NCBI GenBank assembly: GCA_002449915.1
Contig: DJXY01000217.1
Coordinates: 1 to 14,349 of the forward strand
Direction of reading: 5' to 3'
Origin: Oribacterium sp. UBA6992
GTDB lineage: Bacteria; Bacillota; Clostridia; Lachnospirales; Lachnospiraceae
DNA length: 14,349 nt
Below the pieces are notes generated by a model that made no database searches, was not told where the DNA came from, and saw only the letters and a program-made list of their open reading frames with translations. The position numbers were made by a program, and so were the translations under genes. Numbering within the stretch: the stretch's first letter is position 1; the number at the start of each line of letters is the position of its first letter. Positions 1 to 7,548 of the stretch are shown here, one piece after another.

Positions 1-773
1 ATTTTACGATGATCACGGTTATTCATAAAGAGATTCACAACCGGAATCAATGGATTAAAGACTCTGCACTCAACACCATTTTGCCGCATTTCCTTTATGA
101 ACTGCGGATTGATAAAGCCGACCGAGCCTACATCATCGTAAAACAGGCGAACCTCCACTCCGGCGCGGGCTCTCTCAATCAGCACATCCTTGATCTGCTG
201 AAAGGCCTGCCTGTCCTCGATGGCATGATACTCCATGAAAATGAACTTCTCTGCCTTTTTTAACGCATCTATCTGCGCAATAATCGCATCAATTGCTTCC
301 TTATAGTAAACCACGTCCGTATTATGATACACAGGAAACCCACAGCTATGCTTTAAAAAATACATCTGATTCGCCACTTCCGGATTCTCCTGCCTGAGCT
401 CACAAAAGACCTCCGTATCATCAGGGAAAGCTGCCTTAATCTTCCGGTCAATCCGCTCAAATTTCCTGCGCATAGTTTTAATAAAATTAGAGCGGTTACT
501 TAAAAGATAAAACGTAAGACCGAGGATCGGCAGTGCCATGATAAAAAGGATCCAGGAGAGCTTGATGTCCGGAGCCGTATGCTTGCCAAAGATTCCGAGA
601 ACCACCAGTATCGTCACGAGCCTCGTGATCAGCGATATCACAAGGTAGTTCTCATTGAGACGGAGAACTACCAAAGCAAACCACGTGATCTGCAGGCATA
701 CAGAAAGACCTACAATAATCATACGCACGATACTGTTGCGTACATCCTCCCGGTGTTTCTTCTTTGGCATCAT
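1..773 (-). CDS. cls: Cardiolipin synthase (phospholipase D family), copy 1, N-terminal part
   Basis: Partial gene of about 257 codons that runs off the left edge. Cardiolipin synthase condenses two phosphatidylglycerol molecules into cardiolipin and glycerol at the cytoplasmic membrane. The translation begins MMPKKKHREDVRNS, followed by two hydrophobic segments (roughly residues 17-40 and 45-90) as in the family N-terminus. The PLD domain follows with FIFMEYHAIED, VRLFYDDVGSVGF and NNRDHRK. The last is the start of the first HxKxxxxD motif, cut by the window edge. Two adjacent ATGs (773 and 770) are possible starts; GGAGAAG just upstream, inside the end of tgt, is a fitting ribosome binding site. 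Only three bases separate it from the tgt stop, so it is probably translationally coupled to tgt. It closely resembles the complete copy at 7549-9111. Seen: motifs and spacing. Known: family function. Inferred: the second HKD motif lies outside the window. Confidence 0.9.
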   Translation of the reverse strand, partial: MMPKKKHREDVRNSIVRMIIVGLSVCLQITWFALVVLRLNENYLVISLITRLVTILVVLGIFGKHTAPDIKLSWILFIMALPILGLTFYLLSNRSNFIKTMRRKFERIDRKIKAAFPDDTEVFCELRQENPEVANQMYFLKHSCGFPVYHNTDVVYYKEAIDAIIAQIDALKKAEKFIFMEYHAIEDRQAFQQIKDVLIERARAGVEVRLFYDDVGSVGFINPQFIKEMRQNGVECRVFNPLIPVVNLFMNNRDHRK

Positions 774-776
774 ATT

Positions 777-1958
777 TTACTCTTCTCCACGATCATAGGT
801 TCCTAAGGTATTGAGAGCCTCTTTTTTCCACTCATCCCAGGTACCTCCCCGGATGGCTCCACGGATTTCCTCTGTAAGGTGATTATAAAAATACAGGTTA
901 TGCAGTACGCAAAGCCGCATACCAAGCATCTCCTTTGCCTTTAAGAGATGACGGATATACGCACGCGAATATCCGCCGGTATAGGTCCCATCCGGATTTT
1001 TCAAGCCGGCGCAGGCAGGGCACTTGCATCCCTCCTCGATCGGACGGGCATCCAGCTCGTACTTCTGATTAAAGAGGTTAATCTTGCCCTTATGTGTATA
1101 GACATGTCCGTGGCGTCCGTTGCGGGAAGGGTAGACACAGTCAAAAAAGTCGATACCTCGATCTACGCTCTCAATGATGTTCGCCGGTGTCCCGACACCC
1201 ATAAGATAGGTTGGCTTCTTTCTAGGGAGATGCGGCACAACCACATCCAGGATATGGTACATTTCCTCATGGGTTTCTCCGACCGCAAGACCGCCGACGG
1301 CATACCCATCCAGATTCATCCCGCTGATGATGTCCGCATGGCGAATACGAATGTCTTCAAGGATACCCCCTTGATTAATGCCAAAAAGAAGCTGCTGAGG
1401 ATTTACGGTATCTGGCAGCGCATTGAGCCTTGCCATCTCCTTCCGGCAGCGCTCGAGCCAGCGGGTAGTGCGCTCAACTGAGGGCAGGATGTATTCGCGT
1501 TCCGCAAGCGCCGGAGGACATTCATCAAAGGCCATGGCAATGGTTGAGCCCAGATTGGACTGAATCTGCATGGACTCCTCCGGTCCCATAAAAATCCTAC
1601 GTCCATCAATATGCGAATGAAAGGTCACACCCTCCTCCTTAATCTTACGCCCGGTACCTGCCAGACTAAAGACCTGAAATCCGCCGGAATCCGTAAGGAT
1701 CGGACGATCCCATTTCATAAATTTATGGAGCCCTCCAAACTGCTTGATAAGGGCATCTCCGGTTCTTACATGGAGGTGATAGGTGTTGGAAAGCTCCACC
1801 TGTGTCCCGATACAACGGAGGTCATCAGTTGATACAGCTCCCTTGATTGCTCCGACGGTTCCGACATTCATAAAGACCGGCGTTTCAATGGTGCCATGTA
1901 CGGTTTCCATATGGGCAGATTTGGCTCTCCCATACTCTGCGACAATATCATATTTCAT
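777..1958 (-). CDS. tgt: Queuine/preQ1 tRNA-ribosyltransferase (tRNA-guanine transglycosylase)
   Basis: Exchanges guanine at wobble position 34 of GU(N)-anticodon tRNAs for preQ1, the base-swap step of queuosine synthesis, in the cytoplasm. The 393-residue translation is full length. DSGGFQ (90-95) carries the general-base Asp90, and FDCVYPSR (272-279) carries the nucleophile Asp273. DGYAVGGLAVGE lies near 217-228. The zinc site is Cys311, Cys313, Cys316 and His353. A short insertion (NPDGTYTGG) follows the zinc cysteines. I chose the ATG at 1958, with AGGAG 13 bases upstream, because family members begin with a KYDI-like stretch. A TTG at 1985 would add nine residues. The stop lies three bases before the cls ATG, so the two form an operon. 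The upstream secDF has its own terminator. No promoter that I trust was found in 1959-2060, though a small hairpin lies in the leader. Confidence 0.96.
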   Translation of the reverse strand: MKYDIVAEYGRAKSAHMETVHGTIETPVFMNVGTVGAIKGAVSTDDLRCIGTQVELSNTYHLHVRTGDALIKQFGGLHKFMKWDRPILTDSGGFQVFSLAGTGRKIKEEGVTFHSHIDGRRIFMGPEESMQIQSNLGSTIAMAFDECPPALAEREYILPSVERTTRWLERCRKEMARLNALPDTVNPQQLLFGINQGGILEDIRIRHADIISGMNLDGYAVGGLAVGETHEEMYHILDVVVPHLPRKKPTYLMGVGTPANIIESVDRGIDFFDCVYPSRNGRHGHVYTHKGKINLFNQKYELDARPIEEGCKCPACAGLKNPDGTYTGGYSRAYIRHLLKAKEMLGMRLCVLHNLYFYNHLTEEIRGAIRGGTWDEWKKEALNTLGTYDRGEE

Positions 1959-1990
1959 AATTTTTACGTTACTCCTCGTTTCCAAATAAA

Positions 1991-2005
1991 ATCAGATGCT
2001 CTGAT
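1991..2005 (-). terminator. Terminator-like small hairpin in the tgt leader
   Basis: On the minus strand ATCAGA, loop GCA, TCTGAT forms a perfect 6-bp stem directly followed by TTTTATTT. It lies about 30 bases before the tgt start codon. The stem is AT-rich and short, so it would be a weak terminator at best. It may be a leader hairpin with regulatory effect or chance. It has no resemblance to a preQ1 aptamer. Confidence 0.3.
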
Positions 2006-2060
2006 CATGCTTTTCCGGATCGCATAACCTGACTGCATCTGTCATTTTGTAAAATGAATG

Positions 2061-2099
2061 AAAAAGAAAAAAGTCCGGCTCGATGATGGAGTCGGACTT
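2061..2099 (-). terminator. Intrinsic terminator of secDF
   Basis: On the minus strand, AAGTCCG (2093-2099) pairs with CGGACTT (2071-2077). After one mismatch there are three more pairs and a 7-base loop (2082-2088). TTTTTTCTTTTT follows. It lies 34 bases after the secDF stop and ends that transcript before tgt. A separate 7-bp dyad (TCATTTT GT AAAATGA, 2042-2057) lies just beyond it, on the tgt side. Confidence 0.88.
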
Positions 2100-2132
2100 A
2101 ATCGTATCTGATATCAAGAACTGCGTCAAGAT

Positions 2133-4337
2133 TTACTTCTGCCCGGAAGCTTCCGCTGTCTTCCCTGAAACCCTGCCAGCTTTCTTTTTTTCTTTTCCGC
2201 TGGACTTTGTCTTGGCAGCCTTATTTTTGGAATTCATCATGGTAAGGTCATACCAGAGTGGTCCGGCAATCATAACAGAAGACCAACATCCGGAAACAAT
2301 ACCAACCATCAGTGGCATGGTAAAATCGCGGATGGACGACACTCCAAGGATAAAGAGTACCAGTACGGTGATAAATGTCGTAAGAGACGTATTAATGGAA
2401 CGGGTCAGCGTCTGTGAAACGGCATCATTTACAGCAAGCTTCAGATCCTTCCGACCATCCGGCTTTGCCAGGTTTTCACGGATACGATCAAAAATTACGA
2501 TGGTCGCATTGATCGAGTAACCTACAATCGTCAGGATACATGCAATAAAGGTGGAGCCAACAGCCCAGCGGAGACCTGCATAAAATGCGACTGTCACGAG
2601 TACGTCATGCGTCAGCGCAATGACCGAAGCCGATGCAAAGCGGAAATCGCGGAAACGTACCCAGATGTAGATCAGCATACAGATGATGGCAATGACAAAT
2701 GCCCATGCGGCATCCTTTTTCATCTCCACGGACACAGCTCCGGAAATGTTTTCGGTTGTAATCTTGTTTTCATCCACACCGAAGGTGTCTACCAGCTTGT
2801 CATACAGCTCGGTACGCTCCTCCGTTGTCAGTGTACGAGTCTTGATGATAACCTCGTTGGTTCCGGCAACCTTGGATGCCTGTGTGGAGGAATCACCTCC
2901 GGTCACTTCCTTAAATACCGGGATCACCTTGGCATCGATATCATTCATGGAAAGGTCCTCGTTAAAGGTGACATTGGTTGAGGAACCTCCCTGGAAATCA
3001 AGATCATAGTTAAATAAGTTTCCGGTTCCGGCCTTGTTGACCCCCATAAAGATGAAGCCCGCGGCAATCAAAACAATAGAAATTGCATATGCCTTTTTGC
3101 GGAAGCCTACAAAATCTAAGATCTTTGCCTTTTTACGGACACCGTAAAGCTTGGGATTCTCAGCACCAAGCTGATAGAAGCACCACATGATGGAGCGTGT
3201 AACAAACAGCGCGGTAATCAGCGAAATCACAATACCGATGGCAAGCGTTGTCGCAAATCCCTTGACCGTACCGGAGCCTCTCAGATACAGTACCGCGGCT
3301 GCGATCAGGGTTGTAATATTTCCATCCAGGATCGCAGACAGCGCCTTGCTGTAGCCTGCCTTAATCGCGTCATGCACATTGTTGCCAAGTCCCAGCTCCT
3401 CCTTGATACGGGTAAAGATGATGACATTGGCATCTACTGCCATACCGATTGACAGGATGATACCCGCAATACCGGGCAGCGTGAGCGTAACCTCAAATGC
3501 CTGCAGAAGCACAAGCTCCAGCCCGACATACATGATAAGAGCAATGGATGCCGCAAGACCTGGAAGCAGATATACCGCGATCATAAACAGCATTACGAGT
3601 CCAAGTCCGATTGCACCTGCGCGAAGCGAAGATGAAATGGCCTCCTGTCCAAGGGTCGCGCCGATTACATTGGAACGAAGCTCTGTAAGCTGTACCGGCA
3701 GAGCACCGATCCGGATCGTAGATGCAATGTTGGTTGCCTCCTGATAATCTGTAATACCGGTAATGGAAGCCTGTCCTCCGCTGATTGCCTCCTGGACATT
3801 TGGGGAAGAAATAACCTCATCATTATAAATAATGTAAAGAGGCTTACCGACATTGTCTGCAGTTGCCTGGGCAAATTTCTCAGCACCGGCATCTGTAAAG
3901 GTAAGCTCGATCACATACTCTCTCGAGCCGCTTTTATCAGTCATCCCGGCAGTCGCATTTTTAACATCATCACCTGTTAACAGCACGTTGCCGTTTTCAT
4001 CTGCGAACTGCAGTGTACCCGGCTCTCCAAGCTCCTTCAGGATCTCATTGGCATCCGTTGCACCCGGGATATCAATATTGATCCGGTTGCTGCCCTCCTG
4101 ATACACCTGTGCTTCTGTGGAGTATCCCTGTGCTTTCAGCTGAAGCTTATAGACCGTATCGGACATCTGCTCGGCAGTCGGATTGGGATCCACGGTCTGG
4201 TACGTAATCGAAACGCCGCCATTCAGATCCAGACCAAGCTTGATATCCGGTGCGCCGACATATCCGAGGAAACAGAATCCTGCGGTAATCGCCAGTGTCA
4301 GCAGCAGCACCAGGCATCCTTTGACTTTCTTATTCAT
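2133..4337 (-). CDS. secDF: Protein translocase subunits SecD and SecF fused in one polypeptide
   Basis: SecDF is an RND-type membrane protein that uses the proton gradient to help pull proteins through SecYEG. The 734-residue translation has a first membrane segment (7-27) and LGLDLNGG (34-41). The large SecD periplasmic domain follows, then a membrane bundle with VDANVIIFTRIKEEL (301-315). The SecF half begins near 412, with DLDFQGG (445-451) and GYSINATIVIFDRIREN (606-622). The tail is Lys-rich (703-734). Twelve membrane segments are expected. I chose the ATG at 4337 because AGAAGGAAG sits eight to nine bases upstream and MNKKVKG begins a normal first helix. The longer reading frame to 4457 would pass through the promoter. 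It has its own promoter and terminator. No yajC separates it from tgt. The SecF signature has NAT where most SecF proteins have NDT. Confidence 0.97.
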   Translation of the reverse strand: MNKKVKGCLVLLLTLAITAGFCFLGYVGAPDIKLGLDLNGGVSITYQTVDPNPTAEQMSDTVYKLQLKAQGYSTEAQVYQEGSNRINIDIPGATDANEILKELGEPGTLQFADENGNVLLTGDDVKNATAGMTDKSGSREYVIELTFTDAGAEKFAQATADNVGKPLYIIYNDEVISSPNVQEAISGGQASITGITDYQEATNIASTIRIGALPVQLTELRSNVIGATLGQEAISSSLRAGAIGLGLVMLFMIAVYLLPGLAASIALIMYVGLELVLLQAFEVTLTLPGIAGIILSIGMAVDANVIIFTRIKEELGLGNNVHDAIKAGYSKALSAILDGNITTLIAAAVLYLRGSGTVKGFATTLAIGIVISLITALFVTRSIMWCFYQLGAENPKLYGVRKKAKILDFVGFRKKAYAISIVLIAAGFIFMGVNKAGTGNLFNYDLDFQGGSSTNVTFNEDLSMNDIDAKVIPVFKEVTGGDSSTQASKVAGTNEVIIKTRTLTTEERTELYDKLVDTFGVDENKITTENISGAVSVEMKKDAAWAFVIAIICMLIYIWVRFRDFRFASASVIALTHDVLVTVAFYAGLRWAVGSTFIACILTIVGYSINATIVIFDRIRENLAKPDGRKDLKLAVNDAVSQTLTRSINTSLTTFITVLVLFILGVSSIRDFTMPLMVGIVSGCWSSVMIAGPLWYDLTMMNSKNKAAKTKSSGKEKKKAGRVSGKTAEASGQK

Positions 4338-4363
4338 TGGAACATCTTCCTTCTGTAAATATT

Positions 4364-4388
4364 CACATACGTTTTCGCACGTTATGTG
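4364..4388 (-). promoter_or_regulatory. Hairpin in the secDF 5' leader
   Basis: In the minus-strand leader CACAT-A-ACGT pairs with ACGT-ATGTG around the loop GCGAAA: nine base pairs with one bulged A. It ends about ten bases before the ribosome binding site of secDF. No U-tract follows, so it is not a terminator. It may influence translation start or mRNA stability. The function is inferred only from structure and place. Confidence 0.4.
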
Positions 4389-4428
4389 TTGCAAACTTAT
4401 GATGCGGCGAAAGGCCACACGTAATCGA

Positions 4429-4457
4429 ATTTTATCATATCGACCTACGCATGACAA
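4429..4457 (-). promoter_or_regulatory. Probable sigma-A promoter of secDF
   Basis: Minus strand: -35 TTGTCA (4452-4457), a 17-base spacer and -10 TAAAAT (4429-4434). Each hexamer is one base from consensus. The predicted start is near 4422, giving a leader of about 85 bases that contains the 4364-4388 hairpin. Confidence 0.6.
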
Positions 4458-4458
4458 G

Positions 4459-4510
4459 CAAAAATGAGGCAGGTACCCAGCTCTCCGGTGCCCTCTGGTG
4501 CATGCCTCAT
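4459..4510 (-). terminator. Intrinsic terminator downstream of lspA
   Basis: On the minus strand ATGAGGCA (4503-4510) pairs perfectly with TGCCTCAT (4464-4471), with further partial pairing inside the 31-base loop. TTTTTGCTT follows. It lies 35 bases after the lspA stop and directly before the secDF promoter, so it separates the regulator-lspA unit from secDF. Confidence 0.75.
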
Positions 4511-4544
4511 CTCATAATGCCGTACTGCTTTATGCACAGATGTT

Positions 4545-5072
4545 TCATTCATCACGCTTTAAAAAGGCGGAGATAACATACAAAATTCCGCCCAGGTAAA
4601 TGGACAGATCCGCAATATTCACAACCAGCTTTTTAAACCACGGCAGATTGATATTAAGATAATCCGTCACCTTTCCCTTCCTTACCCTGTCAAGAATGTT
4701 GGAGAGTGCCCCGCCGATGACAAAGGAAATTCCAAGCTTACGAAGCTGAAATTTCCCCGGGTGCTCCACTGTCAGCGCATGCAGCCCCCCTGCAAGAAAG
4801 CCTGTCAGCGTGATGGATACAAGCTTTACAAACTCCGGATATGTGCCGAATCTTCCCCGGGAAAAGCCCGGATTATGCACACGCATGATCTTGACCTGTC
4901 CTTTGGTCCCTGGCATTTCCCTCGGAAAATTCTCCTCCGGCTCTGTATCAATGGCATTTTTAAAAAGCTGGTCCAAAAGACAAACCGCGCCGGACAAACT
5001 CATCAGGCGCAGAAACTCCCCGCTCCACTTCCACGCAGTCCACACAGCCGCAACATTTTTAAGTACCTTCAT
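4545..5072 (-). CDS. lspA: Divergent signal peptidase II-like protein (LspA family)
   Basis: Signal peptidase II is a membrane aspartyl protease that removes the signal peptide from prolipoproteins after lipid attachment. The 175-residue translation has four hydrophobic segments near residues 20-41, 81-101, 108-128 and 149-171. Family motifs are DQLFK (34-38), HNPGFS (66-71, for the usual N-x-G-A-A-F), GGALSNILDR (120-129), VTDY (Asp137) and NIAD (Asp155). Both catalytic Asp residues and the conserved Asn and Arg are present. The N-terminus is slightly longer than in classical LspA, and the second motif departs from consensus. I prefer the ATG at 5072, because GAGG lies eight bases upstream. 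The ATG at 5078 is too close to that site. It lies 33 bases behind the MocR-type gene and is probably cotranscribed with it. The family call is firm; whether it is the cell's main signal peptidase II is not known from this window. Confidence 0.85.
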   Translation of the reverse strand: MKVLKNVAAVWTAWKWSGEFLRLMSLSGAVCLLDQLFKNAIDTEPEENFPREMPGTKGQVKIMRVHNPGFSRGRFGTYPEFVKLVSITLTGFLAGGLHALTVEHPGKFQLRKLGISFVIGGALSNILDRVRKGKVTDYLNINLPWFKKLVVNIADLSIYLGGILYVISAFLKRDE

Positions 5073-5105
5073 AGTCATTTCCTCGCGATCCTGTTGTTTT
5101 TCTGA

Positions 5106-6236
5106 TTATAGCATACTTTCCCTGCGCTGTCGCCGGCGTCTCCTCACCCTGTTGATATGCCTCTCAAAGTCTCCGTCCCGGATAAACTCTGACAGCACAT
5201 ACTGCTCAAACACCGGCACTGTACAGGAATAAAAGGAAACTCTCTTCCAAAGCGTGCCGGCAAGAGCCTCCGGCAGGATCAGATAGCCAATACGCACCGA
5301 TGGCGCAATTGTCTCGGAAAACGTATTCACATAAATCACCGTATGATCCGGTTCCAGCGAAAACAGTGTGTCCTCCGCCTTGGCGGACATGGAGAACTCC
5401 GAGTCAAAATCGTCCTCAATGATGATGCCTCCCCGCTCCTCTGCCCAGCGAATGTACTCGTTCCGTTTGGACGCGCTCGCGGTGATCCCGCTCGGATAAC
5501 TGTTAAACGGCGTCACATGCAGTACCGAGGCCTGTGTCCTCTTAAGCTCTCCGGAGCGGATTCCCTCCTTCCCCAGCTTTAACATGTCGCACTTGACTCC
5601 GCTTGCTTCATACACCTTACGAATCTTATCATAAGAAGGAGCTTCCAATCCGAAAATCCGCTCACTCCCAAGCATCTGCACAATGATTGTATAGAGATAT
5701 TCCGCACCGGAACCAATCACCAGCTGCTCCGGCTTTACCATGATGCCGCGGCTTCTCCTGAGATACTGGCTGATGGCTTCCCTTAACTCCGGGACTCCGT
5801 TGTTAGGAGATTTTACAAGAATTTTGTCGCCGTATTCCGTAATCACCCTGCGCATGGTTCTCGCCAGGATGGAAAAGGGGAATGCTTCTCTCCGGTCCTC
5901 CGCCGCCTCCCGGATCTCAAACCTACCATCGCGTCCCGGATCCTCATGTGTTTCCTGCGCTGTTTCTGATTCCAACGGCATGGAAAACAGATCTCCCTCC
6001 CGATATGCTGCAAAATAGCCGCTGCGCTCCCGCGACTCAATATAGCCCTCCTCGGTTAAAAGGTCATAGCAATGTTCCACCGTAATCACCGAGATGCCGG
6101 TTTCTTCCGCAAGGATCCGTTTGGACGGAAGCTTGTCCCCAAGGCGGTATGCCCCCTCGGTAATATCCTTTCTGATCTGATGATAAAGCTGCAGATACGC
6201 CGGCACTGCACCCGCCCGTTCAATTTTATATTTCAT
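5106..6236 (-). CDS. MocR/PdxR-like GntR-family regulator with degenerate, shortened aminotransferase domain
   Basis: MocR-type regulators join a winged helix DNA-binding domain to a fold-type I aminotransferase-like domain that usually binds PLP. Residues 11-75 form the GntR winged helix (LPSKRILAEETGISVITVEH). Residues 115-365 match the aminotransferase fold: GSGAEYLY (175-182), TPFNSYPSG (242-250), EDDFDSEF (274-281) and TFSETIAPSVRIGY (305-318). The Lys that forms the PLP Schiff base (TFSK) is Glu308 here, codon GAG. The protein ends after a run of Arg at 376 residues, where family members such as GabR have about 100 more. It may be a short subfamily or a decaying gene, but there is no stop or frameshift before the end. 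It lies upstream of lspA in one unit and divergent from mutY. The target and effector are unknown. Confidence 0.85.
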   Translation of the reverse strand: MKYKIERAGAVPAYLQLYHQIRKDITEGAYRLGDKLPSKRILAEETGISVITVEHCYDLLTEEGYIESRERSGYFAAYREGDLFSMPLESETAQETHEDPGRDGRFEIREAAEDRREAFPFSILARTMRRVITEYGDKILVKSPNNGVPELREAISQYLRRSRGIMVKPEQLVIGSGAEYLYTIIVQMLGSERIFGLEAPSYDKIRKVYEASGVKCDMLKLGKEGIRSGELKRTQASVLHVTPFNSYPSGITASASKRNEYIRWAEERGGIIIEDDFDSEFSMSAKAEDTLFSLEPDHTVIYVNTFSETIAPSVRIGYLILPEALAGTLWKRVSFYSCTVPVFEQYVLSEFIRDGDFERHINRVRRRRRQRRESML

Positions 6237-6278
6237 AGTCTTCGCTTCCGTTTATTAAATTCATCTGCCCTGTGCCAA

Positions 6279-6307
6279 TTGCCTGCACTTTATCCTTAGT
6301 ATATTGT
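6279..6307 (+). promoter_or_regulatory. Possible mutY promoter in the mocR-mutY divergent region
   Basis: Plus strand: TTGCCT (6279-6284), a 17-base spacer and TATTGT (6302-6307). The match is moderate. Downstream, in the leader, a perfect 7-bp inverted repeat AAGATAT / ATATCTT (6321-6327 and 6338-6344) could be an operator or a small hairpin. Confidence 0.4.
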
Positions 6308-6375
6308 GTAACAATCAAAAAAGATATATGATTCTTGATATCTTATCTCATCGTTTGTTTATAAGGAGGTTGCGA

Positions 6376-7539
6376 ATGAATATGCCGGAGCTTCATCACG
6401 AGGATTTCAGCATGCAGCTGCTCCGCTGGTATGATACGCATCGACGCAGCCTTCCATGGCGCGAGGATCCGACCCCATACCATGTCTGGATATCAGAAAT
6501 CATGCTGCAGCAGACAAGAGTCGAGGCTGTAAAGGACTATTACCGCCGCTTCCTTCATGCATTACCTGACATCGCAGCTCTCGCTCAAGCCCCTGAGGAT
6601 CTCTACATGAAATACTGGGAAGGTCTCGGATATTACTCCAGAGTACGGAATCTCCATAAGGGCGCGATCCAGATCATGGAGGAGTATCATGGTATCATGC
6701 CGGACAACAGCCAGGAGCTCCTTAAAATCGCAGGTATCGGACCTTACACGGCTGCCGCCATCGCATCAATCGCTTTTGGAGAGCGGATCCCGGCAGTAGA
6801 TGGAAATCTGCTGCGTATCTTTGCACGACTGACAGAATACAACGGAAATATAAAAACGGATGCTGCAAAAAAGTCCGCATCCGCCTGGTTTCTGGAGCAT
6901 ATGCCGTCTCTTGGTGCCGGGGATTTTAATCAGGCGCTCATGGACCTCGGCGCGATGATCTGTATTCCCAATGGGACACCTCTCTGCGGGCAATGTCCGT
7001 TAAACATCTGCTGCCATGCCTTTGGCCATGAAACGATCCAGACGTATCCGATGACTGCGCCTAAAAAGCAACGGACCGTGGAAGACCGGACGGTATTTCT
7101 CATTCACGATGACATGAAAATTGCCATACGGAAACGTCCGGCCCGGGGTCTGCTGGCGGGTCTCTATGAATTTCCTAATACTGAAGGACATCTCCTGGAA
7201 AAAGAGGCGCTCCGGTACGTCCAAAGTCTTGGTTTTTCACCACTTAGGATAAAACGCCTTCCGGAGGCAAAGCATATTTTTACACATAAAGAATGGCATA
7301 TGATCGGATACGAGATTCTCGCGGATGAGCTTGCACCAGTGCCTCCATCCTCTTATATGGCAGAAAATGTTTTAAATACTCCCCTGACAGATGCCATCCG
7401 GCAAGAGCCTCTGCAGATCCCGGACGCTGCAGCTTCTCCGGATGAGTGCGGAAAAATCCTGCTGGTAAGTCTTAAAAGTCTTAAGGAGCAGTACTCTCTG
7501 CCTTCCGCCTTCCGTGTCTACCGCAGCCTGTTACAATAA
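6376..7539 (+). CDS. mutY: A/G-specific adenine DNA glycosylase
   Basis: MutY removes adenine mispaired with 8-oxoguanine in base excision repair. The 387-residue translation has the HhH-GPD domain with the catalytic Glu41 (WISEIMLQQTR), the helix-hairpin-helix LLKIAGIGPYTAAAIASIAF (115-134) and the catalytic Asp142 (PAVDGN). The 4Fe-4S cluster cysteines are 196, 204, 207 and 213, with one more residue than usual in the first gap. A C-terminal MutT-like domain contains ARGLLAGLYEFPN and KHIFTHKEWHM and recognises 8-oxoG. The start is ATG 6376, with a perfect AAGGAGG six bases upstream. The longer frame to 6304 lacks such a site and overlaps the promoter. It diverges from the MocR-type gene and converges on cls copy 2 with nine bases between the stops. 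No terminator is visible after it. Confidence 0.97.
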   Translation: MNMPELHHEDFSMQLLRWYDTHRRSLPWREDPTPYHVWISEIMLQQTRVEAVKDYYRRFLHALPDIAALAQAPEDLYMKYWEGLGYYSRVRNLHKGAIQIMEEYHGIMPDNSQELLKIAGIGPYTAAAIASIAFGERIPAVDGNLLRIFARLTEYNGNIKTDAAKKSASAWFLEHMPSLGAGDFNQALMDLGAMICIPNGTPLCGQCPLNICCHAFGHETIQTYPMTAPKKQRTVEDRTVFLIHDDMKIAIRKRPARGLLAGLYEFPNTEGHLLEKEALRYVQSLGFSPLRIKRLPEAKHIFTHKEWHMIGYEILADELAPVPPSSYMAENVLNTPLTDAIRQEPLQIPDAAASPDECGKILLVSLKSLKEQYSLPSAFRVYRSLLQ

Positions 7540-7548
7540 TTCCGCGAA

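Noticed and set aside
948..1832. Open frames on the plus strand opposite tgt (948-1481, 1611-1832)
   Set aside because: They lie inside a gene with complete catalytic motifs, have no ribosome binding site and show no family resemblance; they are shadows of tgt.
1959..2060. preQ1 riboswitch ahead of tgt
   Set aside because: No small H-type pseudoknot with the C-rich loop and A-rich tail of preQ1 aptamers; only a simple hairpin is seen.
2083..4467. Several plus-strand frames opposite secDF, and the 40-residue upstream extension of secDF
   Set aside because: Shadows rich in Ser and Thr from reverse reading of membrane codons. The extension passes through the promoter and lacks a ribosome binding site.
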